This document shows, piece after piece, positions 17,893-27,512 of a stretch of DNA of 64,000 nt. Position numbers and translations under genes: made by a program. How positions within the stretch are numbered: position 1 is the stretch's first letter; each line of letters starts with the position of its first letter. The notes under the pieces were generated by a model, which had not been told where the DNA came from, did not search any database, and saw nothing but the letters and a program-made list of their open reading frames with translations. The stretch is from UTCHB3 sp008363265 (GTDB taxonomy: Bacteria; Bacteroidota; Ignavibacteria; Ignavibacteriales; Ignavibacteriaceae): NCBI GenBank assembly GCA_045863055.1, contig BTUW01000004.1, forward strand, positions 1-64,000, in the 5' to 3' direction.

Positions 17893-19455
17893 ATGTTAAA
17901 AGAGATAATTATCAATTCGTCGCCTACACAGACGCGTGTAGCGATAACGGAAGACGGGAGATTAGTAGATTTCTTCGTCGATTACTCCGAGAACCGGAGA
18001 ATGGTGGGAGATGTTTACCTTGGCAAAGTTGCGAGGGTACTCCCCGGAATTAAAGCCGCATTCATAGATATAGGCATGAAGCACGATGCCTTTCTCCACT
18101 TTTCAGATATAGGAGAGAGGACAAAAGAGCTTCAGGCTATGATCGATGAAGATGAAGCGGATGACAATGTAACCAGAGTTGCGGCTGATGAAGAGAATAC
18201 TGCTTCAACGCCCAAGTTCATAAATGGTGTCCCCGTTCTCCAGAAAGGGGAGCCGATTCTGGTGCAGATCACAAAAGAGCCCGTCAGTAACAAAGGCGTC
18301 AGGGTTTCCTCCGCCATTTCCATCCCAGGCCGTTTTTGTGTTCTCCTTCCCTATGACAACAAAATCGGCGTCTCCAAAAAGATCACCGACTATCGTGAGA
18401 GGAAGAGGCTGCGCGTTATTGCCAAGTCGTTCCTTCCCCAGAACTATGGTCTGATAATCAGAACTGTTGCCAGAGGTCAGACCGAGGAGCAGATCAAAGA
18501 CGATCTTAGAAGCCTCCTGAAGATGTGGAAGAAGATACAGGAAAAGGCGAAGACCGAGACCCCGCCCTCACTTGTTTACCAGGATGTTTCCACCACTTCG
18601 AGTGTTATCCGTGACCTTTTCACGTCAGACATCTCAAAAGTGTACATAGACAATAAAAAGGTTTTCCGCGAGATTAAAGATTACATCACGCTCGCGCAGC
18701 CTGAACTCGGCGATAAAGTCGAGCAGGTAAGAGGCGACGAACCGATCTTTGAGTCGTTCAAAGTGGAAGAACAGATAAAAGAACTCTTCGCCAGAAGAGT
18801 GGCAATGAAGAGCGGCGGGCATATCGTTATCGACCACACCGAGGCAATGGTTGTGATCGACGTTAACTCGGGCAAATACGCAGCGAGCAAGGATCAGGAG
18901 CTTAATTCGCTCAAGACCGACCTTGAGGCCGCCCGTGAGATAGCCCGGCAACTCAGACTCCGTGACATTGGCGGACTTATAGTGATCGACTTCATCGATC
19001 TTGAGGATGAGAAGAACCGGAAGAAGGTTTATGATGAACTCAAGAAAGAGTTCAGACGCGACCGTGCCAAGGTTTCCATACTTCCAATGTCTGATTTCGG
19101 TCTCGTACAGATCACCCGCCAGAGGGTAAGGCAGAACATTATGCAGGCCCTCACAGAAACCTGTCCCGTTTGTATGGGTACCGGGTTGCTGACGAAGAAG
19201 TCGCATCTGATCCATGAGATCGACGAATGGCTTGGAAAGTACAGCAGCGAGTCGAAGTTCAGTTCTATCGTGATCAAGTGCCATCCGTTTGTTGCCCAGA
19301 AGCTCAAAGAAGGATTCCCAAGCACGCTTATAAAGATGCAGCTTAAATACTTTTTAAAGATCCGTCTCGAGGAGGACAACGCTTTCAACTCTAATCAGTT
19401 CAAGGTGATCTCGAAGAAATCGAAACAGGATATTACTTCCATCGTGTCGGAGTAG
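17893..19455 (+). CDS. rng: Ribonuclease E/G family endonuclease
   Basis: 520 residues, RNase G-like, without the long C-terminal scaffold of RNase E. An N-terminal S1 domain (about 35-130) starts VGDVYLGKVARVLPGIKAAF and has an acidic insert around 80-105. The catalytic domain has metal-binding aspartates D323 (VVIDVNSGKY) and D366 (IVIDFIDLED). The zinc-link CPVC spans C424-C427. It cleaves single-stranded RNA in mRNA decay and rRNA maturation. About 170 bases between the pnp terminator and this ATG hold no other recognisable gene. Confidence 0.94.
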   Translation: MLKEIIINSSPTQTRVAITEDGRLVDFFVDYSENRRMVGDVYLGKVARVLPGIKAAFIDIGMKHDAFLHFSDIGERTKELQAMIDEDEADDNVTRVAADEENTASTPKFINGVPVLQKGEPILVQITKEPVSNKGVRVSSAISIPGRFCVLLPYDNKIGVSKKITDYRERKRLRVIAKSFLPQNYGLIIRTVARGQTEEQIKDDLRSLLKMWKKIQEKAKTETPPSLVYQDVSTTSSVIRDLFTSDISKVYIDNKKVFREIKDYITLAQPELGDKVEQVRGDEPIFESFKVEEQIKELFARRVAMKSGGHIVIDHTEAMVVIDVNSGKYAASKDQELNSLKTDLEAAREIARQLRLRDIGGLIVIDFIDLEDEKNRKKVYDELKKEFRRDRAKVSILPMSDFGLVQITRQRVRQNIMQALTETCPVCMGTGLLTKKSHLIHEIDEWLGKYSSESKFSSIVIKCHPFVAQKLKEGFPSTLIKMQLKYFLKIRLEEDNAFNSNQFKVISKKSKQDITSIVSE

Positions 19456-19516
19456 TTCAGGATAAATGATTATATTTAAAGATTCAATAAAGAAATTTCA
19501 ATCTTAGGTTATAAAA

Positions 19517-20599
19517 GTGAAAAAGACAAGACTTTATCAGGCGCATGAAAAACTTGGCGCCAAGATGGTCGATTTTGCGGGATTTTCGATGCCTATCCAG
19601 TATGAGTCGATTATTGCCGAACACAAGGCGGTAAGAACCTCGGTAGGGCTTTTCGATGTAAGCCACATGGGTGAGGTATTGATCGAAGGCGAACGCGCTT
19701 TCGAATATGTGCAGAACCTGACCATAAATGATATATCAACACTCTTCCCCGGAAGGGTTCAGTATTCCGCGATGTGCTATGAAGACGGCGGGATCGTTGA
19801 CGATCTACTCGTTTACAAGCTTGAACAGCAGAAGTTCATGCTCGTTATCAATGCATCAAACATCGAAAAAGATCTCGAGTGGATGCACAAAAACAACTCT
19901 CACGGAGTAACGATCACAGATCAGAGTGATGAATTCTCACTTATCGCTGTACAGGGTCCCTACTCACGGAATGTTGTGGAGGCGGTCTTCGGTCAGAGTT
20001 TCGATATCGAATACTACCACTTCACTTACGGTGAGTTCGGCGGCTCGAAGGTACTCGTATCGCGTACCGGTTACACTGGCGAGCTTGGATTCGAGCTCTA
20101 CTTCAAAGGTGACGAGCAGTTTGCATGTTCACTTTGGGACGCGCTGATGAAACAGGGCAATGAGTACCTCGTAAAACCTTGCGGCCTTGGATCGAGGGAT
20201 TCACTGAGACTCGAGATGGGTTTCTGTCTCTACGGTAACGATATCGACCATACCACCAACCCGCTTGAAGCCGGGCTTGGATGGATAACCAAACTTAAAA
20301 AAGAATCGTTTATTGGCAAGGATGCCATTCTTAAGATCAAGGAATCGGGTCTTTCCCGTAAGCTCACCCCGGTGATCTGCCTCGAAAAATCATTCCCGAG
20401 ACCGGGATATGATGTTTACTCGGGCGACAATGCTGTTGGTAAGCTTACAAGCGGAACAGTCAGTCCAATGCTCGAGCAGGGTATAGCCCTCGCTTACGTT
20501 GACGCGGCTGCTCTTAAGAACGAAGAACCATTGTATATGGATGTACGGGGCAAGAGGATACCTTTGCAGGTGACCAAATTGCCTTTCATAAAGAAATAG
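19517..20599 (+). CDS. gcvT: Aminomethyltransferase (glycine cleavage T protein)
   Basis: 360 residues, normal GcvT length. Typical segments: MVDFAGFSMPIQY, VGLFDVSHMGE, GGIVDDLLVY, VSRTGYTGELGFEL and GLGSRDSLRLEMGFCLYG. It transfers the aminomethyl carbon from the lipoylated H protein to tetrahydrofolate. The start is GTG, placed because the N-terminal KKTRLYQAHEKLGAKM follows at once. No gcvH or gcvP is nearby. It opens the co-directional run that includes comB and ftsK. Confidence 0.94.
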   Translation: MKKTRLYQAHEKLGAKMVDFAGFSMPIQYESIIAEHKAVRTSVGLFDVSHMGEVLIEGERAFEYVQNLTINDISTLFPGRVQYSAMCYEDGGIVDDLLVYKLEQQKFMLVINASNIEKDLEWMHKNNSHGVTITDQSDEFSLIAVQGPYSRNVVEAVFGQSFDIEYYHFTYGEFGGSKVLVSRTGYTGELGFELYFKGDEQFACSLWDALMKQGNEYLVKPCGLGSRDSLRLEMGFCLYGNDIDHTTNPLEAGLGWITKLKKESFIGKDAILKIKESGLSRKLTPVICLEKSFPRPGYDVYSGDNAVGKLTSGTVSPMLEQGIALAYVDAAALKNEEPLYMDVRGKRIPLQVTKLPFIKK

Positions 20600-20611
20600 T
20601 GCCGGGAAATC

Positions 20612-21358
20612 ATGAGGATCAATACTATATTAACACCTCTCATGGTGGAGGAACTTTACTTTGCGGGAAGAATATCTGTAGTAATAGATGTTCTAGGGGC
20701 GACATCGACCATAGTAACTGCGATAAAGAACGGTGCTAAAGAGATTGTACCCGTCGGCTCGCTCGATTTCAGCAAGATCGCTTCGGCCAGTTCATTCGGT
20801 GGAAGAACAATGCGCGGAGGTGAAAAGAACTCGAAGAAGATCGAGGGATTCGATCTCGGCAATTCACCTCTTGAATATACATCAAATGTTGTATCAGGAA
20901 AATCGATCGTCTTCTTCACCACAAACGGTTCAAAAGCGATCGTTAAGACCAAGTACGGTTCCGGGTCCTTCATCTGTTCATTTCTCAATGTCTCCAAGGT
21001 GGCGGAACACATTGCCGCTCTCGGTAAAGATATTGATGTCATATGTTCGGGAAGGAACGGCGACTTCAGTCTTGAAGACACAGTATGTGCGGGAATGCTG
21101 ATCGATGAAGTACAGAAGCTTAACAGCGATGTCACGCTTTCAGACGCGTCGAAAGTAGCGCATGATCTTTACAGGAAATATGGTGATGATCTTACGGGTC
21201 TTTTCGCGATCAGCGAGCACGGTAGCGTTCTCAAGAGTGAAGGTTTCAGTGCTGACCTCGAATACTGCGCTCAGAAGAACGTCACTGATGTGGTCCCCGT
21301 TTTCGAGAGCACCACTATCAAAATGTTCGATCCGGCGCACCATCTGACCAACAATTAA
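20612..21358 (+). CDS. comB: ComB-family 2-phosphosulfolactate phosphatase
   Basis: 248 residues. Family hallmarks: VVIDVLGATSTIVTA near the N-terminus, GGEKNSKKIEGFDLGNSP, VFFTTNGSKAI, and SGRNGDFSLEDTVCAGMLI. ComB dephosphorylates 2-phosphosulfolactate, in methanogens on the way to coenzyme M and elsewhere to sulfolactate. No comA or comC is in the window, so the pathway here is unproven and the real substrate may differ. It lies 12 bases after gcvT and 12 before ftsK. Confidence 0.88.
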   Translation: MRINTILTPLMVEELYFAGRISVVIDVLGATSTIVTAIKNGAKEIVPVGSLDFSKIASASSFGGRTMRGGEKNSKKIEGFDLGNSPLEYTSNVVSGKSIVFFTTNGSKAIVKTKYGSGSFICSFLNVSKVAEHIAALGKDIDVICSGRNGDFSLEDTVCAGMLIDEVQKLNSDVTLSDASKVAHDLYRKYGDDLTGLFAISEHGSVLKSEGFSADLEYCAQKNVTDVVPVFESTTIKMFDPAHHLTNN

Positions 21359-21370
21359 CCCCGGAGCGGG

Positions 21371-23755
21371 ATGAGCGGAAGAACCAAAAAAGAGAGCGGC
21401 AGAACTTATTTTGAGCTATCGCAAGAAAAGAAGAAGCGACTGCTCGGGCTTTTTATTGTCACTTTTGCAGTCCTTCTCTTTTTAAGTATCATATCATTTT
21501 CTCAGGCCGACGATCCTCAGATACGGAACGCGTCGGCTGAGGCAGTCCCGACCAACAACTGGCTTGGCATCGCGGGTGCCTACATCGCGGCCTTCTTTGT
21601 AAAATCCGCCTTCGGATACTTCTCGATCGTGATCCCTGTGATCGCCGGGATCTGGGGCTTCCGGCTTTTCAAACCGCTTGATCTCAGGCGGCTTATCTAC
21701 GTAACAAACTTCCTTCTTGGTTCGGCATTTATCCTCGCGTCTTTTTGGGGTACCATCTACGCGATCGGTGGGATAGGTGATGAAACATCCGTGCTTCTCG
21801 CCGGTGGAATGGGCAAGACGGTGGGAGCGCTGGCCTACAAATTTCTCGGAGGAGTTGGCGCGTTAGCTGTTTTTATCGTGCTTATTGTTACGGTGCTCGT
21901 GATCACTTTTGACCTGAAGATCGACAGGTTCTTCCTGTTTGTCGCCGAAAAAGGGAAGGATGCAATTCAGTCAGGAGCTGACAAGATCAGGGAAACCTCT
22001 GAAAAAGCAGCCGAAAAGACACAGGCCAGAGCTTCAGAGAGAAAAACATCCCTCGAAAAGAGTCAGGACAAGATCAGCAAAGTCGTACAGGGGGAAAAGA
22101 GCACCCAGCCCCCGATCTATGCAGATGAACTTCAGTTTGAACAGGAACCCGTTCCCGTTGAACCAAAACCCAAGCCGAAACCGGTATTCACCACAACGGT
22201 AAAAACCAACGCTGATATCGTGCCTCCACCTCCGCGGATCGAACGACCCTTCCCCGAGGAGAGGCATACAACCGACGACTACAGCATCCCTGACGGCGAC
22301 TTCCTCATTAAAGCGGATGACTCAGGGCATTACGCCGAGGAGACAGAACTTGAAAGCAAGAAGATCAGGCTTAAGGAAAAACTGGCCCTCTTCGATATTC
22401 AGATCGACAAGATCGATACAACAGCCGGACCGGTTGTAACACTTTTTGAAATTGTACCCGCTCCCGGGGTAAAGATCAGCAAAATCCTTTCCCTGGAGAA
22501 CGACATAGCCCTCGCGCTTGCCGCCAAGGGTATCAGGATCATTGCCCCGATGCCGGGCAGGGGAACCATCGGTGTTGAGATACCGAACGACAACCCCTCC
22601 ATCGTGCTTGCCGGTTCGGTGTTGCCTGACCTCAAGAACAGCAAATATTCACTCCCGATCGCGCTTGGCAAGTCGATCTCAGGTCAGACCTTTGTGGATG
22701 ATCTTGCCCGTGTACCCCACCTTCTGATAGCGGGTGCCACAGGCTCGGGCAAGTCGGTGGGTGTGAACATGATAATCGCGTCACTCCTTTTTTCAAAGTA
22801 CCCCAACGAAGTAAAGTTTGCCATCATCGATCCGAAGAAGGTTGAGCTTTCCGTCTATGAAACCCTGAAGAATCACTTCCTGGTAAAATCACCCGATATT
22901 AACGAGTATATTGTCTCATCCCCCGGAAGCGCGGTGATCCTGCTGAAGGCCGTGGTGCTCGAGATGGAGATCAGGTACGATAAACTCTCACACGTTGGCG
23001 TCAGAAATATCGTTGATTATAACAACAAGATCAAGACCGGTACACTGAAACCACGTGACGGTGAAGAATATGATCACAAGTTCATGCCCTACATTGTTGT
23101 AGTGATCGATGAGCTCGCTGACCTGATGATCACCGCCGGAAAAGACGTCGAGGAACCGATCGCCCGCCTCGCTCAGATGGCTCGAGCCGTCGGTATACAT
23201 CTTGTGGTCGCGACACAGAGACCTTCGGTTGATGTTATCACCGGCGTCATCAAAGCGAACTTCCCGGCGAGGATCGCATACCAGACCGCACAGCGTACCG
23301 ATTCGCGCACGATCCTCGATATGAACGGCGCGGAGCAGCTACTCGGAAGAGGCGACATGCTCTATCTGCCGCCCGGTACACCCAAACCGATAAGAATTCA
23401 GAATGCCTATATCACCACCGATGAGATCGAGAAACTTATCGATGTGGTGGCTCAGCAGCCATATCCGCCCGAGCCATATGAACTCCCTTCACTTCTCGAC
23501 AAAAAGGGGAATGACGGAAGTCTGCTCGACGACAAAGACCCCTTCTTCGAGGATGCCGCCCGCTCTGTGATCAGAAGCCAGCAAGGCTCCGTCTCCTTCC
23601 TTCAGAGAAAGCTGAAAGTCGGGTACGCGAGGGCAGCCCGTATAGTCGACCAGCTCGAAATAGCGGGAATTGTCGGACCGGGAGAAGGCAGCAAACCGAG
23701 GGAGATACTCGTGGATAACGAGGATGAACTTGAAACAATTCTCAGAAATCTGTAG
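21371..23755 (+). CDS. ftsK: DNA translocase FtsK/SpoIIIE
   Basis: 794 residues. Four transmembrane helices in the first 190 residues, then a charged/Pro-rich linker (about 195-320). The RecA-like motor has Walker A GATGSGKS at 455-462 and Walker B VVVIDELADLM, plus LVVATQRPSVDVITG. A C-terminal winged-helix gamma domain (about 730-790, SVSFLQRKLKVGYARAARIV) reads polar DNA motifs. It pumps chromosome termini through the division septum. Confidence 0.97.
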   Translation: MSGRTKKESGRTYFELSQEKKKRLLGLFIVTFAVLLFLSIISFSQADDPQIRNASAEAVPTNNWLGIAGAYIAAFFVKSAFGYFSIVIPVIAGIWGFRLFKPLDLRRLIYVTNFLLGSAFILASFWGTIYAIGGIGDETSVLLAGGMGKTVGALAYKFLGGVGALAVFIVLIVTVLVITFDLKIDRFFLFVAEKGKDAIQSGADKIRETSEKAAEKTQARASERKTSLEKSQDKISKVVQGEKSTQPPIYADELQFEQEPVPVEPKPKPKPVFTTTVKTNADIVPPPPRIERPFPEERHTTDDYSIPDGDFLIKADDSGHYAEETELESKKIRLKEKLALFDIQIDKIDTTAGPVVTLFEIVPAPGVKISKILSLENDIALALAAKGIRIIAPMPGRGTIGVEIPNDNPSIVLAGSVLPDLKNSKYSLPIALGKSISGQTFVDDLARVPHLLIAGATGSGKSVGVNMIIASLLFSKYPNEVKFAIIDPKKVELSVYETLKNHFLVKSPDINEYIVSSPGSAVILLKAVVLEMEIRYDKLSHVGVRNIVDYNNKIKTGTLKPRDGEEYDHKFMPYIVVVIDELADLMITAGKDVEEPIARLAQMARAVGIHLVVATQRPSVDVITGVIKANFPARIAYQTAQRTDSRTILDMNGAEQLLGRGDMLYLPPGTPKPIRIQNAYITTDEIEKLIDVVAQQPYPPEPYELPSLLDKKGNDGSLLDDKDPFFEDAARSVIRSQQGSVSFLQRKLKVGYARAARIVDQLEIAGIVGPGEGSKPREILVDNEDELETILRNL

Positions 23756-23779
23756 TAAACCATGAAAAACGGAGCTATT

Positions 23780-24373
23780 ATGAAAAATCTGATTTTTGGT
23801 TTACTTGCGGCATTTATACTGATCACAACGGGCACGAATGCCCAGAACGCTACAATTCTGGCTATTCAGAAAAAATTCAACAATCTTACCGACATCACCG
23901 CGTCATATCAGCAGTACACAGGAAAGACCCTCACGGCAAAAGGCACTTTTTCCTATAAGAAAGCCGACAAGGTCCGCCTTACGTTTGCAAACAGTCTGAT
24001 CATCAGCGACGGCAAAACGAACTGGAACCATGACAAAAAGCAGAACAAGGTTATAATCACCAAAAGTGATAATAAGGCCGTCTCGCTCCTGAGTGTCAAC
24101 CGGATCGTCAACTCTGTCCCTGCTGACTGCGACCTTTCGGATACAGGCCCTGGTAAAGTAAAAATGACGCCGAAAAAAGGGAAGAAGCTTGGTTTCCGCT
24201 CCGTTGAGATAACAAAAGATTCACAGGATCTTATTGCTTCCATTGTGATCGAAGACAATTCCAAATCGATTATGAAGGTTACCTTTTCGGGATATTCTTT
24301 GAACCGCGGGTTGGCGGATTCCGAATTTACTTTCAAACCTTCCGGAGATATTAAAGTAGTTGACCTCCGCTAA
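23780..24373 (+). CDS. lolA: Periplasmic LolA-like lipoprotein carrier
   Basis: About 197 residues from the preferred start. A signal peptide (MKNLIFGLLAAFILITTGTNAQ) is followed by the LolA/LolA-like beta fold: FNNLTDITASYQQYTGKTL, AKGTFSYKKADKVRLTF and SDGKTNWNHDKKQNKVII. It ferries lipoproteins across the periplasm to the outer membrane. An ATG six codons upstream (23762) is in frame, but GGAG at 23771 sits correctly for ATG 23780. The 3' end overlaps the next gene by 14 bases. Confidence 0.85.
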   Translation: MKNLIFGLLAAFILITTGTNAQNATILAIQKKFNNLTDITASYQQYTGKTLTAKGTFSYKKADKVRLTFANSLIISDGKTNWNHDKKQNKVIITKSDNKAVSLLSVNRIVNSVPADCDLSDTGPGKVKMTPKKGKKLGFRSVEITKDSQDLIASIVIEDNSKSIMKVTFSGYSLNRGLADSEFTFKPSGDIKVVDLR

Positions 24374-25427
24374 GAAAAGACTCTTCTCCCCCCGTGAAGC
24401 TGTAGTTTATATCATCTCTCTCGGGCTCGCCGGTCTCTTCCTGTACTGGGCGTTCAAGGGGGTGGATGCCGGAGCTTTGTGGAACCATATAAAGAACGCC
24501 TCACCCTTTTGGATGGTGATGCTCATCATTTTTCAGATGCTGGCACACTGGTTCAGGGCGGTCAGGTGGAAAGCTATTATGGAGTCACTGAAGCCGGAGG
24601 TCAGTTCGATGAACCTTTTCGGTGCGGTGCTCCTCGGATATGGTCTTAACAATCTGGTTCCGAGACTCGGTGAAGTGGGTCGGGCTGTTGCGGTCGGCAA
24701 AACCGAAGGGCTCTCGAAAACCTCGATACTCGGTACTGTGGTAGTCGAGCGGATAATCGACATGTCTGTCTTCGCATTCGCAGTTGTGCTCAGTGGCTGG
24801 ATTTACGAAGGGGATATCTACTCGGGTGAACTCAGCTGGTTAAAGTTAACAATTCAACTCGGCACGCTCGGATTCTTCGCGCTCCTTGTATTCCTGATCC
24901 TTTTAATAAGATACAAAGAGCGGTTTTCAAATATCGCCACTTCGTTAGTCAAGAAATTTTCACACAAAACCGCCGACAAGCTTGAAGAACTTTTTCACAA
25001 GATGATCGTTGGTTTCTCAACGTTAAAAACCGCTTCGGCATATATAAAAACGGTGATCTACTCTGTACTGATCATGCTGGGCTATGCTGCTACAAGCTGG
25101 GCGGGATTTTACGCGCTCGGGCTCGATTCCAGCTACGGTCTCGGATTCGGTGCCGCGTGGATAATAATGAGTATAAGCGCCATCGGAGTAATGATTCCCA
25201 CCCCCGGGGGTATCGGCAGCGTGCACACAATTACCAAGACTGCCATGCTGATGCTTTACGGCATACCCGCGGAGCTTGGACTTGCTTTTGCGACATTTCA
25301 GCACGGTATAACATACATTCTCCACCTGGTGGCTGCCGCGGGATTTCTTGTATGGTTCAAATTCAAACTACCGGGTGTTCAAACAGAAGATATGATAGAT
25401 TTTGAGGAAGATGATCAGAAAAATTAG
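24360..25427 (+). CDS. UPF0104/AglD-like integral membrane protein (LPG synthase TM family)
   Basis: 355 residues with about eight transmembrane helices. Typical family stretches: ALLWxHIK-like ALWNHIKNASPFW, AHWFRAVRWKAIM, LLGYGLNNLVPRLGEVGRA and VVERIIDMSVF; the C-terminal part has PTPGGIGSVHTI and EA-rich helices. The family (Lysylphosphatidylglycerol synthase TM region) includes lipid and glycolipid flippase-like proteins; the substrate cannot be told. Start is TTG within the end of lolA; overlap suggests coupling. Its neighbours lolA and uppP also work at the envelope. Confidence 0.8.
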   Translation: MTSAKKRLFSPREAVVYIISLGLAGLFLYWAFKGVDAGALWNHIKNASPFWMVMLIIFQMLAHWFRAVRWKAIMESLKPEVSSMNLFGAVLLGYGLNNLVPRLGEVGRAVAVGKTEGLSKTSILGTVVVERIIDMSVFAFAVVLSGWIYEGDIYSGELSWLKLTIQLGTLGFFALLVFLILLIRYKERFSNIATSLVKKFSHKTADKLEELFHKMIVGFSTLKTASAYIKTVIYSVLIMLGYAATSWAGFYALGLDSSYGLGFGAAWIIMSISAIGVMIPTPGGIGSVHTITKTAMLMLYGIPAELGLAFATFQHGITYILHLVAAAGFLVWFKFKLPGVQTEDMIDFEEDDQKN

Positions 25428-26055
25428 TTTAGCAGTTCTGTTTTTTGTCTTTATATCACCGTCTCTTTTTGCACAGTGGGAGGGTAGGGCCAGCATGGGA
25501 ATAAACATCGCCAGCACTGCCGACCTGCGTGATTACATTAATGAAGGATGGGGTGCAGGCAACCCGATGGACGATATCACCACAATGATCGAGTTCGGAG
25601 GTGAGATCGGTTACAAGGCAGGTAAAAACCTTCAGATCGCGGTTGAGGGGGCATATGCCTTCAATTCCTACACAAATATTACTGCAAACGGAAAATACGA
25701 ACTGAACTACAAGTTCATTTCACCCAGTCTGATGGGATACTACATGATCGAAGGGGCAGGGTACAGCTTCAAGTTCGGAGGTGGTGTGGGCCCAAGATTT
25801 CTGGTGGTTGAAGAAATTAAACCTTTTGTTGTTACCGGGATAACCTACACTTCAACCGGGTTTGGAGTTGTAGCCAGGGCTTCAGGTTCAACCGCACTTT
25901 CTAATAATGTTTTTGCATACATCGGTGCCGATGCCCGTTACGACGCGGGAGGCACCCCTAAAAAAGACGGAATCGCCATTCCCCAACGGGGTCGTGAACT
26001 CTCCGTTAACTCCCTTTCACTCGGTTTAAAGATCGGTGTTTCTTTCACTTTTTAA
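25411..26055 (+). CDS. Secreted outer-membrane beta-barrel protein, function unknown
   Basis: About 214 residues. A clear signal peptide (MIRKISLAVLFFVFISPSLFAQ) precedes alternating polar/aromatic strands such as FGGEIGYKAG, IAVEGAYAFN, YSFKFGGGVGPRFLV and GLKIGVSFTF, the last being a barrel-type terminal strand with C-terminal Phe. It resembles small OmpA/OprF-like or opacity-type barrels. TTG at 25402 is an alternative in-frame start, giving three extra residues. It overlaps the previous gene by 17 bases. Confidence 0.7.
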   Translation: MIRKISLAVLFFVFISPSLFAQWEGRASMGINIASTADLRDYINEGWGAGNPMDDITTMIEFGGEIGYKAGKNLQIAVEGAYAFNSYTNITANGKYELNYKFISPSLMGYYMIEGAGYSFKFGGGVGPRFLVVEEIKPFVVTGITYTSTGFGVVARASGSTALSNNVFAYIGADARYDAGGTPKKDGIAIPQRGRELSVNSLSLGLKIGVSFTF

Positions 26056-26064
26056 GGATTTTTA

Positions 26065-26913
26065 ATGAGCATTCTCGAAGCGATAATTCTGGGAATTGTG
26101 CAGGGGATAACTGAATTCCTCCCGATCAGCAGCACTGCCCATCTTACAATTACCGGCAAGATAATGGGTCTGATAAACGCCAACAAGCCTGAGGAATGGA
26201 CCGCGGTGATCGCCATAATCCAGCTGGGCACACTGGTTTCGATCCTGGTTTATTTCGCGAAAGATATTTACAATATTGTGATCGAATTTTTCCGGGATAA
26301 TTTGATCGAAAGAAAAGGGTACAAGCAACAGTCGCTAAACTCCCGCCTTGGGTGGCTGGTGATCATCGGTACGATCCCTGTTGTAATTGTCGGCCTTGGG
26401 TTCAAGGATATTATCGAGGGCGCGCTAACAAAAAATTTGTATGTGATAGCCACCTCGCTTATCGTTCTGGCGATCATTCTCTTCATCGCGGAAAAGACAG
26501 CGAAGTTCAACAAGAAGCTCGAGGATGTCGGAATTTGGGACGCGGTTGTCGTAGGTATCGCTCAGGCTTTCGCGCTGATCCCCGGCTCTTCAAGATCGGG
26601 AACAACAATAACCGGTGGACTTTTTATGGGCCTGAACAGGGAGGCGGCTGCCAGGTTCTCGTTCCTCCTCAGCATCCCGGCAATTCTCGCCAGCGGTCTG
26701 CTTCAACTCAAGGTGGGCCTTGAATTCCTGAATCACGACCATTTGATCGCGGTCGCGGTTGCCACAGTTGTTTCAGGCGTCAGCGGTTACCTCGCCATCG
26801 ATTTTCTGCTGAAGTTCCTAAGAAAAAACTCTACGAACCTTTTTATTGTTTACAGAATTGTAGCCGGACTGATCATTCTGGCATTACTCTTTTCGAACAC
26901 CATTACACCATAA
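26065..26913 (+). CDS. uppP: Undecaprenyl-diphosphatase (BacA type)
   Basis: 282 residues with about eight membrane helices. Family motifs are present: GIVQGITEFLPISSTAHL near the N-terminus and IPGSSRSGTTITGGLFMGL in the middle, which carry catalytic Glu, Ser and Arg residues. It recycles undecaprenyl diphosphate to the monophosphate carrier for peptidoglycan and other surface polymers. Length is normal. It lies 9 bases after the barrel protein gene. Confidence 0.96.
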   Translation: MSILEAIILGIVQGITEFLPISSTAHLTITGKIMGLINANKPEEWTAVIAIIQLGTLVSILVYFAKDIYNIVIEFFRDNLIERKGYKQQSLNSRLGWLVIIGTIPVVIVGLGFKDIIEGALTKNLYVIATSLIVLAIILFIAEKTAKFNKKLEDVGIWDAVVVGIAQAFALIPGSSRSGTTITGGLFMGLNREAAARFSFLLSIPAILASGLLQLKVGLEFLNHDHLIAVAVATVVSGVSGYLAIDFLLKFLRKNSTNLFIVYRIVAGLIILALLFSNTITP

Positions 26914-26924
26914 CGGAGAAATTG

Positions 26925-27512
26925 ATGCGTAATATCACGGTGATACTTCTATTCGCTTTGATCAGTTTTACGGGCTGTGCCCAAAAGAAATCCCCTGTTT
27001 CCGAAAGTCCGGTCTTCAATTACGACACTCTCACAGTGGCAGTTATGAAGACCAACATGGGAACGATCGAAATACAACTCTACCCGAAAGAAACCCCCAA
27101 AACGGTTGAGAACTTTACAACCCTCGCTTCACAGGGCTACTATAACGGGATCATTTTCCACAGGGTTATCGAGAACTTCATGATCCAGGGTGGTGACTCG
27201 ACCGGCACCGGTATGGGAGGCAGATCGATATGGGGCAGCGAATTCGCTGACGAATTCGTGATGGGACTTACATTCGACAAGACCGGACTCCTCGCCATGG
27301 CGAACAGGGGACCGAACACAAACACTTCACAGTTTTTTATCACCACCGCGAAGACCGAGTGGCTTAACTACAAGCACACCATCTTCGGCGAAGTGATCAA
27401 CGGGTACGACGTGGTAGACAAGATCAGCAAGGTTAAAAAAGGTCCTCAAGACAAACCGGTCGAATCAGTCGTTATACAGGATATTAAAATCGAAAAAAGG
27501 AAGAAAAAATGA
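26925..27512 (+). CDS. Cyclophilin-type peptidyl-prolyl isomerase, lipoprotein
   Basis: About 195 residues. A lipoprotein signal with lipobox FTGC anchors it to a membrane facing the periplasm. The cyclophilin domain starts near 40: KTNMGTIEIQLYPKETPKTV, IIFHRVIENFMIQGGD (catalytic Arg in FHRV), NTNTSQFFIT and HTIFGEVINGYDVVD. It speeds proline isomerisation during protein folding outside the cytoplasm. TTG 26922 lies one codon upstream; ATG 26925 after CGGAGAA is preferred. It overlaps the next cyclophilin by ATGA. Confidence 0.93.
   Translation: MRNITVILLFALISFTGCAQKKSPVSESPVFNYDTLTVAVMKTNMGTIEIQLYPKETPKTVENFTTLASQGYYNGIIFHRVIENFMIQGGDSTGTGMGGRSIWGSEFADEFVMGLTFDKTGLLAMANRGPNTNTSQFFITTAKTEWLNYKHTIFGEVINGYDVVDKISKVKKGPQDKPVESVVIQDIKIEKRKKK

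Noticed and set aside
17748..18053. 101-residue open frame upstream of rng
   Set aside because: It runs into the first 160 bases of rng in another frame, has no family resemblance and reads like translated non-coding sequence.
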